DNA of 53,149 nucleotides from Longimicrobiales bacterium (GCA_035764935.1 DASTYK010000143.1:1-53149), one strand, 5' to 3'. Positions 32,989-43,300 are shown, counted from the first letter of the stretch. Numbers and translations are program-made. The notes: generated by a model not told the origin, from the sequence alone.

Positions 32989-34100
32989 GCGTTGCTCCCG
33001 GGCTCGGGCTGCGTCTCCGTTTCCATCTTCTTCGCGGCGCGCACACCGGCCCCGACGAGACCGCCAACGACCAGTCCGGCAACGCCGGTAGCGATCGCGC
33101 CGACATTCCCGGCAGGTGCCGATATGGGCGCATGCCCGGCTCCCGGTGTCGTGAAGGGAATGCCGATGGTGGCGTGCAGCGGGACCTTGAAGGCGATGTC
33201 CTGCTCCGTGCATCCGAAGCACGGGTGGCCGATGCCGATCGGCCATGCGTCCGGCACGTCACAGAACGCCTGGGTCGAGCAGTTCGCGAAGGTCTGCGGC
33301 CCCTTGCAGCCGAGCTCGTAGAGGCACCAGCCCTGGCGGTGCCCCTCGTCACCGAACTTCTTCGCGAAACGGCCCGCATCGAAGTGCGGCCGGCGCGGGC
33401 AGTGCTCGTGGATCGTGCGGCCGTACGCGAACAGCGGGCGGCCCTTGTCATCGAGTGCCGGCAGCGACCCGAGTGTCGCGTACTGCAGCACCACGCCAAG
33501 GAAGTTGTACGGGTTGGGCGGGCAGCCCGGGATCGTGACCACGGTCTTCCCGGCCAGCACCTGCGGTGCGCCCTGCGCGCCGGTCGGGTTGGGACCGGAC
33601 GACGGGATGCCGCCCCAGGATGCACAGCTGCCGATGGCGATGATCGCGCCGGCCTGCGCGGCAGTCTCCTCCAGCATGTCCACGGCCGTCTGGCCACCGA
33701 TCATGCAGTAGATGCCGTTGTCCTTCGTCGGGATCGCGCCTTCGACCACGAGCACGTACTTGCCGGCATTGTCCGCCATGGCCTGGCGGCGCGCGGCCTC
33801 GGCCTGGTGGCCTGCGGCGACGAACAGGGTTTCGTGGTAGTCGAGGGACACGAAGTCGAAGATGACGTCGGCGATGTCGGGGTGGCTCGCGCGCAGCAGC
33901 GACTCCGTACACCCCGTGCACTCCTGGAAGTGCAGCCAGATGACCGACGGCTTGCGACCCGCCTGCGCCTCCTGCGCGAAGCTCGCCGCCACCTGCGATG
34001 GCAGCCCCACCGCCGCCGCGGCGAGCGAACACACCTTGAGAAAGTCACGGCGGTCGACCACCGTGGCCGCGGACTTCCGCAGCAGCATCTCCGGAACCAT
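32985..34100 (-). CDS. hybO: [NiFe]-hydrogenase small subunit with Tat signal
   Basis: Electron-transfer subunit with three Fe-S clusters. The 371-residue precursor has a twin-arginine signal (DRRDFLKVCSLAAAAVG, cut after SFA or nearby). Proximal cluster Cys lie in ECTGCTES, GSCASWGG and PGCPPNP; distal and medial ligands in EHCPRRPHF, GWCLYELGCKGP, NCSTQAFC and HPCFGCTEQ. Both extra Cys of oxygen-tolerant enzymes are Gly here (CTG rather than CTC, and SWGG rather than SWGC), so the proximal cluster should be a standard [4Fe-4S]. A C-terminal hydrophobic helix (GAIATGVAGLVVGGLVGAG) anchors it. AGGAGG four bases before the ATG at 34100 fixes the start. Confidence 0.96.
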   Translation of the reverse strand: MVPEMLLRKSAATVVDRRDFLKVCSLAAAAVGLPSQVAASFAQEAQAGRKPSVIWLHFQECTGCTESLLRASHPDIADVIFDFVSLDYHETLFVAAGHQAEAARRQAMADNAGKYVLVVEGAIPTKDNGIYCMIGGQTAVDMLEETAAQAGAIIAIGSCASWGGIPSSGPNPTGAQGAPQVLAGKTVVTIPGCPPNPYNFLGVVLQYATLGSLPALDDKGRPLFAYGRTIHEHCPRRPHFDAGRFAKKFGDEGHRQGWCLYELGCKGPQTFANCSTQAFCDVPDAWPIGIGHPCFGCTEQDIAFKVPLHATIGIPFTTPGAGHAPISAPAGNVGAIATGVAGLVVGGLVGAGVRAAKKMETETQPEPGSNA

Positions 34101-34425
34101 GCGACCTCCTGTAACCGTCGCCGTCAGGCGGGAGCCTGTGGCCGCTGCGCAGGAGGACGAACACTCGTTCGAGGTCTGCGACAGCGATGAATCGCACGTC
34201 GCCGGCAGAGGGGGGAGTACCGCCGATGGTCCTATTCCTAGGGTGCGGTGCTGTGCGCGGGTGTAGGGCAGTGGCGGAACCTGCGTAGGGCAGGCCCCCA
34301 GCCAGGCAGGGTGCGGCTGCCGCATCTGCCGGAAATGGGCAGAACTGCGACGTGGTGCCGCGTGCCGACGCTGCGTGCAGGGCGCCGGCACGCGGGGGCG
34401 GGAGCCGCGGAGCGATGCGGAGGAT
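34101..34425 (-). promoter_or_regulatory. Gap between hyp and structural hydrogenase genes; probable promoter region
   Basis: No gene is supported in this stretch upstream of the small-subunit gene. It contains two direct copies of GTAGGGCAG, at 34263-34271 and 34285-34293, spaced 22 bases (two helical turns), and a further TGGGCAG at 34336-34342 that is part of an inverted pair with CTGCC (34326-34330). On the minus strand TGGCTGGGGGCCTGC (34304 down to 34290) has the GG-N10-GC geometry of a sigma-54 promoter, though several bases differ from the consensus. Confidence 0.35.
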
Positions 34426-34450
34426 ACGACGGCTGCGCGCCCGCCGTCGT
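34426..34450 (-). terminator. Hairpin overlapping the hypE stop codon
   Basis: ACGACGGC (34426-34433) and GCCGTCGT (34443-34450) form a perfect 8-bp stem with a 9-base loop that begins in the hypE stop codon. It probably ends or attenuates the hyp transcript before the structural genes. Confidence 0.5.
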
Positions 34451-35505
34451 CAGCAGATGCGGGGCAGCTGCTCGCCGCTCAGCATCTCGATCGCGCGCAG
34501 CCCGCCGATGCGGCTGCGCTGGAGCACATGACCCGGGTGTTCGTCCGTCACCGTTCCGATGCGCGCGGCGTCCCTGCCGAGCGGATGCGCGCGCAGCGCG
34601 TCGAGTGCCTGCTCGGCACGATCCGCTGCCACAAAGGCGATCAGCTTGCCCTCATTGGCGACGTACAGCGGATCGAAGCCGAGGATCTCGCATGCGCCAC
34701 GCACCTCGTCGAGCACCGGGATCGCAGCCTCGTCGATGCGGATCCCGACGCGGGCCGAGTCCGCGATCTCGCACAGCGCGGATGCGACGCCGCCACGCGT
34801 CGGATCGCGCAGGACGTGCACATCGGTGCCGATCGCATCGAGCAGGGCGGCGACCATGCCGTGCAGCGCCGCAGAGTCGGTCGCCAGCGCGGTCTCGAAT
34901 TCGAGGCCTTCGCGGATCGACATGATGGCGATGCCGTGGGTGGCGATCGAGCCGCTCACGAGCACGGCGTCGCCCGGCCGGGCGCGGCGCGGCGCGAGCT
35001 CGATGCCGGCCGGCACGATGCCGACACCCGTCGTGTTGATGAAGATGCCGTCGCCCTTGCCGCGGTCGACGACCTTGGTGTCACCCGTGACGATCGGCGT
35101 GCTCGCGGCCGCCGCGGCGTTGCGCATGGACAGTGCGATGCGCCACAGGTCCGCCATCGGGAACCCCTCCTCCAGGATGAACCCGGCGGACAGCGCCAGT
35201 GGCCGCGCACCGCACATGGCCAGGTCGTTGATCGTGCCGTGCACCGCCAGCGACCCGATGTCGCCGCCCGGGAAGAAGGGCGGATCGATCACGTAGGAAT
35301 CGGTCGAGAAGGCGACGCGGCCGCCGTGCACGTCGAGCACGGCGCCGTCGTGCAGCGCGGCGAGTACGTCGTTCGGGTACGCGCCCAGGAAGATCTTCTC
35401 GACCAGTGTGCGCGACAGCCTGCCGCCGCCGCCGTGCGCGAGCACGACGTTCGGGTAATCGACGATCGGCAGCGGGCACTCGAGCTGCATCGTCTCCACG
35501 CTCAT
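34450..35505 (-). CDS. hypE: Hydrogenase maturation factor HypE
   Basis: Dehydrates the thiocarboxamide on its own C-terminal Cys to a thiocyanate that supplies the CN ligands of the active-site iron. The 351-residue protein ends in the required PRIC. The ATP-binding AIR-synthase fold is visible in [52 protein letters not shown] and [15 protein letters not shown]. The ATG at 35505 overlaps the HypD stop. It is the last gene of the hyp operon. Confidence 0.97.
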   Translation of the reverse strand: MSVETMQLECPLPIVDYPNVVLAHGGGGRLSRTLVEKIFLGAYPNDVLAALHDGAVLDVHGGRVAFSTDSYVIDPPFFPGGDIGSLAVHGTINDLAMCGARPLALSAGFILEEGFPMADLWRIALSMRNAAAAASTPIVTGDTKVVDRGKGDGIFINTTGVGIVPAGIELAPRRARPGDAVLVSGSIATHGIAIMSIREGLEFETALATDSAALHGMVAALLDAIGTDVHVLRDPTRGGVASALCEIADSARVGIRIDEAAIPVLDEVRGACEILGFDPLYVANEGKLIAFVAADRAEQALDALRAHPLGRDAARIGTVTDEHPGHVLQRSRIGGLRAIEMLSGEQLPRIC

Positions 35506-36593
35506 ACGAGCACCCTCCCGTAGTTGTAGTACGCGGCGCAGGCACCCTCGGAGGAGACCATCGGTGCGCCGAGCGGGTGCTCCGGTGTGCAGCGCCTGCC
35601 AAAGGCGGGGCACTCGTGCGGCTTGTGGTGGCCCTGCATGATCGCGCCGGAGATGCACTCCGCAGGCTCATCGGCGGTGATCGCGCCGACCTGGAAGCGC
35701 AGCTCGGCGTCGTGTGCGGCGAACTCGGGGCGCAGCGACAGCCCGCTCGCGGGGATCTCGCCGATGCCGCGCCACTTCCGCTCGCCCGCCATGAACACCT
35801 GCGTGACGATCTGCTGCGCGAGCGTGTTGCCCTCGCGGCGCACGGCGCGCACGTACTGGTTCTCCACGCCGATGCGCCCGTCCTCCAGCATGTCGATGAG
35901 CATCAGCGTGCCGTGCAGCAGGTCGAGCGGCTCGAACCCCGTGACGACCATGGGCACCTGGTACTTCTGCGCGATCGGCTCATACTCGTGGTAGCCCATG
36001 ATCGCGCAGACGTGCCCCGCGGCGAGGAACCCCTGCACGCGGTTGGTCGCGGCACCGAGGATTGCCTCCATGGCGGGCGGCACGAGCACGTGCGAGACCA
36101 GCATGCTGAAGTTGTGGACACCGCGGTGCGCGGCTTCCCACACGGCCATGGCATTCGCGGGCGCTGTCGTCTCGAACCCCACGGCGAAGAACACCACCTC
36201 GCGCCCGGGGTTCTGCTGCGCGATGCGCACGGCATCGAGCGGCGAGTACACGATGCGGACGTCGCCACCCGCGGCCTTGACGCTGAGCAGGTCCGTCTCG
36301 CTGCCCGGCACGCGCAGCATGTCTCCGAACGACGTGAAGATGACGCCCGGCATGCGCGCGATCGCGATCGCGCGGTCGATCATCTCGAGCGGCGTGACAC
36401 ACACCGGGCAGCCCGGGCCGTGCACGATGTGCACCTGCTCCGGCAGCATGCGGTCGATGCCGAACTTGATCAGCGTGTGCGTCTGTCCGCCGCACACCTC
36501 CATGAGCGTCCACTCGCGTGTGACGCGCTGGTGGATCGCGGCGAGCATCTTCTGCGCGTCGGCCGCATCGCGGTACTCGTCGACGTATTTCAT
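35502..36593 (-). CDS. hypD: Hydrogenase maturation factor HypD
   Basis: Scaffold on which the Fe(CN)2CO group is assembled together with HypC. The 363-residue protein has the conserved EVCGGQTH (essential Cys), [21 protein letters not shown] and VGFETTAPA motifs and the four Cys of the [4Fe-4S] cluster in [18 protein letters not shown] and [13 protein letters not shown] overlaps link it both to HypC upstream and HypE downstream. Confidence 0.97.
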   Translation of the reverse strand: MKYVDEYRDAADAQKMLAAIHQRVTREWTLMEVCGGQTHTLIKFGIDRMLPEQVHIVHGPGCPVCVTPLEMIDRAIAIARMPGVIFTSFGDMLRVPGSETDLLSVKAAGGDVRIVYSPLDAVRIAQQNPGREVVFFAVGFETTAPANAMAVWEAAHRGVHNFSMLVSHVLVPPAMEAILGAATNRVQGFLAAGHVCAIMGYHEYEPIAQKYQVPMVVTGFEPLDLLHGTLMLIDMLEDGRIGVENQYVRAVRREGNTLAQQIVTQVFMAGERKWRGIGEIPASGLSLRPEFAAHDAELRFQVGAITADEPAECISGAIMQGHHKPHECPAFGRRCTPEHPLGAPMVSSEGACAAYYNYGRVLV

Positions 36594-36856
36594 GATGCCG
36601 CCTCCGGCTGGGGTATCGCGAGCTCACCGAGCTCGTCCATCGACTCCAGGTACGCAAAGACGCGCGTGGCCTCCTCCTCGTCGATGATCGAGATCGCGAA
36701 GCCGACGTGCACGACGACGAAATCGCCGACGCTCGCCTCCGGTGTGTATGCGAGGCAGACCTCCTTCACGATGCCCGCGAAGCTGACCCGCGCCATGGCC
36801 ATGCCGACCGGGCTCTCGTCGATGCTGATGATCCTGCCGGGAACGCCGAGGCACAC
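36590..36856 (-). CDS. hypC: Hydrogenase maturation chaperone HypC
   Basis: Small 88-residue chaperone that carries the iron group from HypD to the large-subunit precursor. The start is GTG at 36856, giving [13 protein letters not shown] with the essential Cys at position 2; AGGAGGTG lies six bases upstream. The middle [18 protein letters not shown] and [15 protein letters not shown] are typical of HypC/HybG. It begins one base after the HypF stop. The same frame stays open far upstream, but only this start places Cys at residue 2. Confidence 0.95.
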   Translation of the reverse strand: MCLGVPGRIISIDESPVGMAMARVSFAGIVKEVCLAYTPEASVGDFVVVHVGFAISIIDEEEATRVFAYLESMDELGELAIPQPEAAS

Positions 36857-36857
36857 G

Positions 36858-39158
36858 TTACACCTCCTGTTGCGCGAGCCGGGCGGCTGCGACCGCGATC
36901 TGGCCGAGCGCAATGCCGCCGTCATTGGGGGGTACCTGCGCATGCAGCAGCACCTCGTGCCCCTGCGTGCGCAGCAGCGAGACCGTCCGCTCCAGCAGCA
37001 GCCGGTTCTGGAAGCAGCCGCCGGACAGTGCAACGGTCTCGACGTCAGCGCGCGCGCACACCTGCGCGATGCCGGCGGCGAGGCCGTTGTGGATGCGGGC
37101 GGCGATACGGGTGCGATCGATGCCACGCACCAGGTCGGCGAGTACTGCATCGAGCAGGGGCCGCCAGTCGAGCACGAGCGCGCCGTCCTCGCTCTGCAAT
37201 GCCAGCGGATACCGGGCGTTCTCCGTGCCGGCGGCCAGCGCCTCCAGCTCGATTGCCGCCTGGCCCTCGTACGTGGCGACCGGTGAAAGGCCGAGCAGTA
37301 CTGCAAGCCCATCGAGCAGGCGACCGGCACTGCTCGTCACTGGCGTGTGGAAGTTGCGCTCGAGCATGCGCAGCAGCAGATCGCGCCGGTTCTCATCGAT
37401 GCTCTCGAGCGCGAGGAGACTGCGGGAACGCAATGCATCCGCACCGAACCGCTCGTGCAGCAGCGCGAGCGTGGACCGGCGCGGCTCCTGGATCGCCGCA
37501 TCGCCCCCCGGCAGCCGGAACGTGCGCAGGTGTGCCACGCGCGTGACGCCGGCAGCGTCGCCGAGCAGGAACTCGCCTCCCCAGATCGTGCGATCCGTGC
37601 CGAGGCCCGTGCCGTCCCACACGACGCCCAGTGCCGGGCCCTCCCGGCGGTTCTCCGCCAGGCACGCGGCGTGGTGCGCATGATGGTGCTGCACACTTAT
37701 CAGCGGGACACCGGACTCTGCTGCAAAGCGCGCTGCCCACTGTGTCGCCGCGTAGTCCGGATGCAGGTCGTGCGCGATCGCGACCGGGCGGCCCTGGTAC
37801 ATCCGCAGGAAATCCGAGATCACCCGCTCGAAGGCGCGCTGCGCGGGCACGGCCTCCAGGTCCCCGATGTGCTGGCTCAGGAAGACGTCGCGGCCGCGTG
37901 CGAGTGCGATCGTGTTCTTGAGCTGGGCGCCGACCGCCAGCAGGTCGGGCACGGGCCGCCGCAGCGTGACGGGCAGCGGCGCATAGCCGCGTGCGCGTCG
38001 CAGCAGGCGCGGTGCGCCGGCAGCAAAGAAGGCGACACTGTCGTCCACGTGGCGGGCAATCGGACGGTCGTGCGTGAGGAACAGGTCGGCAACGTCCCGC
38101 AGGCGATCGAACGCCTCTTCGCTGCTGATGCAGATCGGCTCGTCGCTCAGGTTGCCGCTGGTCGCGACGACAGGACGCCGGAACGCTGCGAGCAACAGGT
38201 GCTGCAGCGGCATTGCGGGCAGCATCACGCCCAGCCGCTGCTGGCCGGGCGCCACCGCTGCAGCCGCGCATGCATCCTCGCGCCTGTCCAGCAGCACGAT
38301 CGGTGCGGCGGGCCCGCGGAGCAGCAGTGCCGCTTCCTCGCCGACCGTGCATAGAGCACGCGCTGCGTCCGCGTCACGCACCATCAGTGCGAACGGCCGC
38401 ACCGGCCGGTGCTTGCGCTCCCGCAGCCGCCGCACCGCAGGCTCGCTGGTGGCGTCCACCATGAGATGAAAGCCGCCCAGCCCCTTGATTGCCAGGATGC
38501 GGCCGGCCTCGAGCTCGGCGACCGCACGCCGGATGATCGCGCCGTCGTCGCCGGCATCGAGGACGTCACCGGCGGCATCGTGCAGCGCCAGGTGCGGCCC
38601 GCACGAGGGGCACGCGTTCGGCTGCGCGTGGAAGCGACGATCGAGCGGCTCGTGGTACTCGGCGTCGCACGTGCCGCACATGCGGAAGCCGCTCATGGTC
38701 GTGTTCGGCCGATCGTAGGGCAGCGCCTGTATGATCGTGAAGCGCGGGCCGCAGCTGGTGCAGTTGGTGAACGCGTAGCCGGATCGGCGGTCCGCAGGAT
38801 CGAGCACCTCCGCGAGGCACTCGCCACACGTCGCCAGGTCGGGCAGCATGACCGTTTCGAGCAGGCCAGTGGTCTGGCTCGGCAGAATCGAGAAGCCGGC
38901 AGCACCCAGTGCGGCGATCGGTCGCTCGTCCACGGCCTGGACCCTTGCCTGCGGCGGCGCCTGCTGCGCGAGAGCGGCCAGGAACGCGCGCAGCACCGAT
39001 GGCGCGGCTTCCGCCTCGATGATCACGCCGCCCGTGTCGTTAGAGACCCAGCCCGCAACGCCGAGCGAGTGCGCGAGCCGGTACACGAAGGGGCGGAAGC
39101 CGACGCCCTGCACCGCACCACGCACGCGGATGCGCAGGCGCGCGGGTGCCCCGCTCAC
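36858..39158 (-). CDS. hypF: Carbamoyltransferase HypF
   Basis: Converts carbamoyl phosphate and ATP to a carbamoyl adenylate and transfers the carbamoyl group to the HypE C-terminal Cys. The 766-residue protein has in order an acylphosphatase domain (IRVRGAVQGVGFRPFVYRLA), a double zinc ribbon (CGECLAEVLDPADRR..CTSCG and CGTCDAEYHE..CPSCG), a YrdC-like domain (residues about 195-370) and a Kae1-like domain with QHHHAHHAACLAE. The GTG at 39158 gives a GTGA overlap with the HypB stop and a normal N-terminus; the ATG at 39200 would overlap HypB by 46 bases. Confidence 0.96.
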   Translation of the reverse strand: MSGAPARLRIRVRGAVQGVGFRPFVYRLAHSLGVAGWVSNDTGGVIIEAEAAPSVLRAFLAALAQQAPPQARVQAVDERPIAALGAAGFSILPSQTTGLLETVMLPDLATCGECLAEVLDPADRRSGYAFTNCTSCGPRFTIIQALPYDRPNTTMSGFRMCGTCDAEYHEPLDRRFHAQPNACPSCGPHLALHDAAGDVLDAGDDGAIIRRAVAELEAGRILAIKGLGGFHLMVDATSEPAVRRLRERKHRPVRPFALMVRDADAARALCTVGEEAALLLRGPAAPIVLLDRREDACAAAAVAPGQQRLGVMLPAMPLQHLLLAAFRRPVVATSGNLSDEPICISSEEAFDRLRDVADLFLTHDRPIARHVDDSVAFFAAGAPRLLRRARGYAPLPVTLRRPVPDLLAVGAQLKNTIALARGRDVFLSQHIGDLEAVPAQRAFERVISDFLRMYQGRPVAIAHDLHPDYAATQWAARFAAESGVPLISVQHHHAHHAACLAENRREGPALGVVWDGTGLGTDRTIWGGEFLLGDAAGVTRVAHLRTFRLPGGDAAIQEPRRSTLALLHERFGADALRSRSLLALESIDENRRDLLLRMLERNFHTPVTSSAGRLLDGLAVLLGLSPVATYEGQAAIELEALAAGTENARYPLALQSEDGALVLDWRPLLDAVLADLVRGIDRTRIAARIHNGLAAGIAQVCARADVETVALSGGCFQNRLLLERTVSLLRTQGHEVLLHAQVPPNDGGIALGQIAVAAARLAQQEV

Positions 39159-39820
39159 GCGGGCTGCAGGGCGAGCTGCTGCAGCAGTTCGGACAGCCAT
39201 GCCTGCACGCCGTCTCCTGTACGTGCCGAGACGCGGTGGATGGGAGCGGTCGGGTTGACCATGCGGACGCCGCGCTCGAACGCGGCATCGTCGAACTCGA
39301 AGACGTCGGCGAGGTCGTACTTGTTCAGCACGACGAGGTCGGCGCTCGCGAACATGCCCGGATACTTGTACGGCTTGTCGTGACCCTCCGGCACGCTCGC
39401 GATCACCAGGTTCAGGTCGGCGCCGAGCCGGTAGTTCGCCGGACAGATCAGGTTGCCGACGTTCTCGATGAACAGCAGGTCGATCGAGTCGAGCGGCAGG
39501 TGCTCCAGTGCGGAGCGGATCATCGGCGCGTCCAGGTGGCAGTTGCCGCCCGTGTTGATCTGGACGACGGGCACACCGTGCGCCGCGATCAGGTCGGCAT
39601 CGATGCTGGATGCGATGTCACCCTCGATCACCCCCGCCCCGAGCTGCTCCGGCAGACTGCGGAGCCGCTCCAGCACCTGCAGGATCAGCGATGTCTTGCC
39701 GGCCCCCGGCGACGCCATGACGTTGACCACGCGCACGCCGTTCGCCCGGAAGGTCTTCTCGTTCTCCAGCGCGACCTGGTCGTTCGCCTTCAGGATCTGC
39801 TGGACCACCGGTACCTGCAT
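39155..39820 (-). CDS. hypB: Hydrogenase nickel-insertion GTPase HypB
   Basis: GTPase that drives nickel insertion with HypA. The 221-residue protein has the P-loop ASPGAGKTS, switch regions EGDIASSIDAD and INTGGNCHLD, the metal-binding Cys-Pro region ENVGNLICPANY and the base-recognition NKYDL. The N-terminal CxxCGC motif and the His-rich stretch of nickel-storing HypB are both absent, so it should act as a GTPase with only the G-domain metal site. GAGGTG before the ATG at 39820 supports the start. It begins within the open HypA frame. Confidence 0.96.
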   Translation of the reverse strand: MQVPVVQQILKANDQVALENEKTFRANGVRVVNVMASPGAGKTSLILQVLERLRSLPEQLGAGVIEGDIASSIDADLIAAHGVPVVQINTGGNCHLDAPMIRSALEHLPLDSIDLLFIENVGNLICPANYRLGADLNLVIASVPEGHDKPYKYPGMFASADLVVLNKYDLADVFEFDDAAFERGVRMVNPTAPIHRVSARTGDGVQAWLSELLQQLALQPA

Positions 39821-40163
39821 CTTCCACCTCGATGCTCTCCACGTGGAACGACTGGCCGCCGTGGACGGTGAGCGTGAGCGCGTCGCAGGCGGGGCATGTG
39901 AACGGGAGCGGTGGCGCGACGTCGCGCTGCAGGCCGCAGCCTGCACAGGTCAGCACCGCGGGCTCGCGGCGCGTCCGCAGCACGGCGTTCTCCGCCAGGG
40001 TGCCGCGGCTGAGCACGTCGAAGTAGAACTGCACGGAATCGTCGACGATGCTCGTCAGTTCGCCGATCGCCAGGTCGATCGCGAGAATGCGCCGGCCGCC
40101 CGCCTGTCGCGCGGCCTCCAGCGCCGTCGCCAGGATGCCCTGTGTGGCAGGCAGCTCGTGCAT
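39618..40163 (-). CDS. hypA: Hydrogenase/urease nickel metallochaperone HypA with unusual 3' extension
   Basis: Delivers nickel to the large subunit with HypB. The N-terminal MHEL holds the nickel-binding His2, and the zinc site is CAGC and CPAC 17 residues apart. The normal domain ends at SIEVE, residue 114 (down to base 39822), directly before the HypB ATG at 39820. However there is no stop there: the frame stays open for another 67 residues of Gly/Arg/Ala-rich, low-complexity sequence to 39618, overlapping HypB out of phase by 203 bases. This is either a true long overlap, a recent loss of the stop by indel, or a sequence error. No clear ribosome site precedes the ATG. Confidence 0.9.
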   Translation of the reverse strand: MHELPATQGILATALEAARQAGGRRILAIDLAIGELTSIVDDSVQFYFDVLSRGTLAENAVLRTRREPAVLTCAGCGLQRDVAPPLPFTCPACDALTLTVHGGQSFHVESIEVEDAGTGGPADPEGERPGRAGEREDLPGERRARGQRHGVAGGRQDIADPAGAGAAPQSAGAARGGGDRG

Positions 40164-40203
40164 AGGCCAACGCTATGGCCGGCCGCACACGCGTCGTTAT
40201 GGG

Positions 40204-40245
40204 GACGCGGCGGAATCCTGCGTGGGGAAGCGACCCCGCCGCGTC
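40204..40245 (-). promoter_or_regulatory. Nested hairpin 41 bases upstream of hypA
   Basis: GACGCGGCGG (40204-40213) and CCGCCGCGTC (40236-40245) form a perfect 10-bp stem; inside it, GGGG and CCCC pair on the minus strand around TCGCTT. It may be a hyp leader structure or a distal terminator of the upstream amidohydrolase transcript. Confidence 0.4.
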
Positions 40246-40302
40246 AGGGAATGGATTACGGAGGGGAGGGTGTGAAATGGTGCAACGCGCGCACGCGCGT
40301 GA

Positions 40303-40333
40303 GGGCGGCCCGGCAGCGGAGGCCGGACCGCCC
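40303..40333 (-). terminator. Hairpin downstream of the amidohydrolase gene
   Basis: GGGCGGCCCGG (40303-40313) and CCGGACCGCCC (40323-40333) form an 11-bp stem with one mismatch and a 9-base loop, starting 13 bases past the stop codon. No T-run follows. Confidence 0.5.
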
Positions 40334-40345
40334 CTTCGGCTGGCT

Positions 40346-43300
40346 CTACGGGTTCTCGAAGTACAGCGGCGGCCGCTCGGCCCAGCGCTCGCGGCCAGCC
40401 AGCTCCTGCAGGGTGGCGGCATCGAAGAGACGGCCGTTGACCATGACCATCTGCACGCTGTCGGTGTTGCGGATGTTCTCGAGCGGGTTGCGCTCCAGCA
40501 CGACGAGGTCCGCGAGCTTGCCCGGCTCCAGTGAGCCGAGGTCGCGGTCCATCCCCAGGTAGCGGGCGCCCATCAGTGTAGCGACGTCCAGCGCCTCGAT
40601 CGGGCTCATGCCGCCCTGCTCGAACATCCACAGCTCCCAGTGGGCGCCCAGCCCCTGGAGCTGGCCGTGCGCGCCCAGCTGCACGAGGCCACCGGCGTCG
40701 TACACCTCCTTCGCGCCCTGCATGATGCGGATGTGATTCCAGTCGTCGTCCGCGGCCATGAGCCGGCGCCGCGAGCGGGGCAGCACCACGTCGCGCGGCG
40801 TGAAGCGGTTCAGCAATTCGTGCCGCCACACGTCCATGTGCTGGTAGAAGTAGTACTCGCCAGACAGTCCGCCGTAGCCGACGATCGCGGTCGGCGTGTA
40901 GCCGACCTGGCTCTCGGCGAACAGCGTCACGATGTCATCGTACAGCACGGGCACCGGCAGCGAGTGCTCGACACCGGTGTGGCCGTCCAGGATGTGCGAG
41001 ACGTTGAAGTAGTAGAGCGAGCCGCCCTCCGGCACGACCATGATGCCGGTCTCATGGCCCGCCTTCACGATCATCTGCCGCGCGTCGCGCCGCTGGTGGT
41101 TGTAGCTCTTCACGCTGATCGCGCCGACCGCCTTCATGCGGCGCAGGTGCGAGAGCGCATCCTCGTAGTTCTCGACCACCGCCTTGAACGGCGTCTCCGC
41201 GCCGTACAGGATCGTGCCCGTCGAGTACAGTCGCGGCCCGAGCTTCAGCCCCGCACGGATCATCTCGCTGTTGGTGAAGACCGTCTCCGTGCTGTTGGAC
41301 GGGTCGTGCGAGGTGGTCACGCCGAAGGCCAGGTTCGCCAGCAGCGGCCAGCTCTGCTGCGCGAGGATGCCGGCGCTCTCGCCTCCCACGTGCGCATGGA
41401 CGTCGATGATGCCGGGGATGATCGTGCGGCCGGTGACGTCGACGCGCTCGGCGTCGCCGGGCACCTGCACGCTGGCGGCAGGTCCCACCGCGACGATGCG
41501 GTTCTCGCGCACGACGATCGTGCCGTTCTCGATCACGCGGGGCGTGCTGCCGCCCTCGGGCGCCATCGTGATGATGCGGCCGCCGGTCAGCGCGACCGTG
41601 CCGGTCGGGGTGTCGGCCGACGTCGTGAAGCCGATCTGCACACCGGCGGCTTCCGGCTCGGCAGGCTCTGCACCGCCGTCGGAGAGGAACGCGAACGTGC
41701 GGTCGAGCGTGCGGGTGAAGTATTCCGGCCCCAGCGTCCAGTGCACGCGGCTGCCGTCGCCCGACCAGTGCAGGTACATGCCGGCGTCGCGCGAGATGCG
41801 CGCGACGGGGTAGCCGCTCACGCGCGGCCCGAGCGTGATCGTGCGGCCGGTGTGCGGGAACGCAGCGACGTAGGCGTGATACCGCTCGGCGAATGCCACC
41901 CACTGGCCGTCCGGTGACGGCACGATGTCCGTCGCGTTCTCCGACTCGAAGTGCACGACCTCGTCGGCGCCGTTCAGGTCCACCGAGTACAGCGTCATCT
42001 TGCCGTCACGGCTGCCGCGCAGGTAGATGCGCTCGCCCGTGTGATCGAACATCGGCGCGTTGCCGCTGTCGGTCACCTTGCGCGGCTCGCCGCGGCCGTC
42101 GGCGCTCACGACGAAGACGCCTGGGCTCTCGGCATACATGAGGCCGCGGATGTCGTCGTCACCGACGGCGCGATAGACGATCCAGCGGCCGTCGGGCGAG
42201 AACGACGGCTGCGTGTAGTGGCCTGGCGTGGTCACCACGTCGCGCAGGTTGGAACCGTCGACGAGCGCGACGCGGATGCGGCCGGCATCCGTATCGTCCC
42301 AGCTCGCGAATACGATCGAGCGGCCGTCGGGCGAGAAGCGGGGCGCGGATTCCGTGGCATCGCCGCGCGTGAGCCGCCTCGGCTCGCCGTCGGGCATCTG
42401 CCTGACGTAGATGCGGCCGAGTGCGGAGTAGGCGACGTGGCGCCCGTCGGGTGACGTCGTGACGTCGCGCAGCATGCGCACCGGGAACTCGTCCGGCGCG
42501 ACCTCGACCGGGAACCGCAGCGGCTCGTGCACCACCTGCTCGACCTGCACGCGATACGGGATCTCCGCGAACTGCTGCGTCTCCGTGTCCACACGCCAGA
42601 GCTTGCCCTCGCCCCAGATCACGATCGTGCGGTCGTCCGGCAGCCACGCGTACTGAGGGTAGACGCCGTGGATCGACCAGGCCTCCTGCATGTCGCGGTC
42701 GAGCCGGTCGAAGACCGGCCACTCGCGCCCCGTCTCGACGTCCTTCAGGAACAGCACGGTCTCGAGATCGACGCGGCGGATGAACGCCAGGCGACGTCCG
42801 TCCGGCGACGGCAGCGGCGTGATCGAGCCGCCCGGCCGGTTCACGTACCGCTCCTCCTCGCCGGTCCGCAGGTCGCGCCGGATGATCGCGTAGATGGTGC
42901 CGTACGGGTCCTTGTTGTACTCGAACGTCTGGCCCGGCGTGACGTCCCTGCTGTAATACAGGTAGCGGCCGTCGGGCGAGATCGCCGGCTCACCCGCATC
43001 CTTCTGCCAGCCGTTGCGCTCGGTGACCTGCAGCCCGTCGCCGCCGCTCACGTGGTACATCCACACCTCGCCCGCCCCCAGCGAGCGCTGCTGCACGAAA
43101 TGCTTGCGCACGTAGATGTACTGGCCGTCCGGCGACCAGGCGGGGCTGTTGACCAGGCGCTGCTGCTCCTCGGTGAGCTGGCGCGGATTCGTGAAGTCCG
43201 CGTCCATCACCCACACGTTGTGGCCGCCGCCCGCGTCGCTGATGTACGCGATCATGCTGCCGTCCGGGCTGTAGCGCGGCTGCATGTCATACGCGGGGCC

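Noticed and set aside
35406-37286. 626-codon plus-strand frame across hypD/hypC/hypF
   Set aside because: It is antisense to clear Hyp genes, has no ribosome site and its residue composition is that of a shadow frame.
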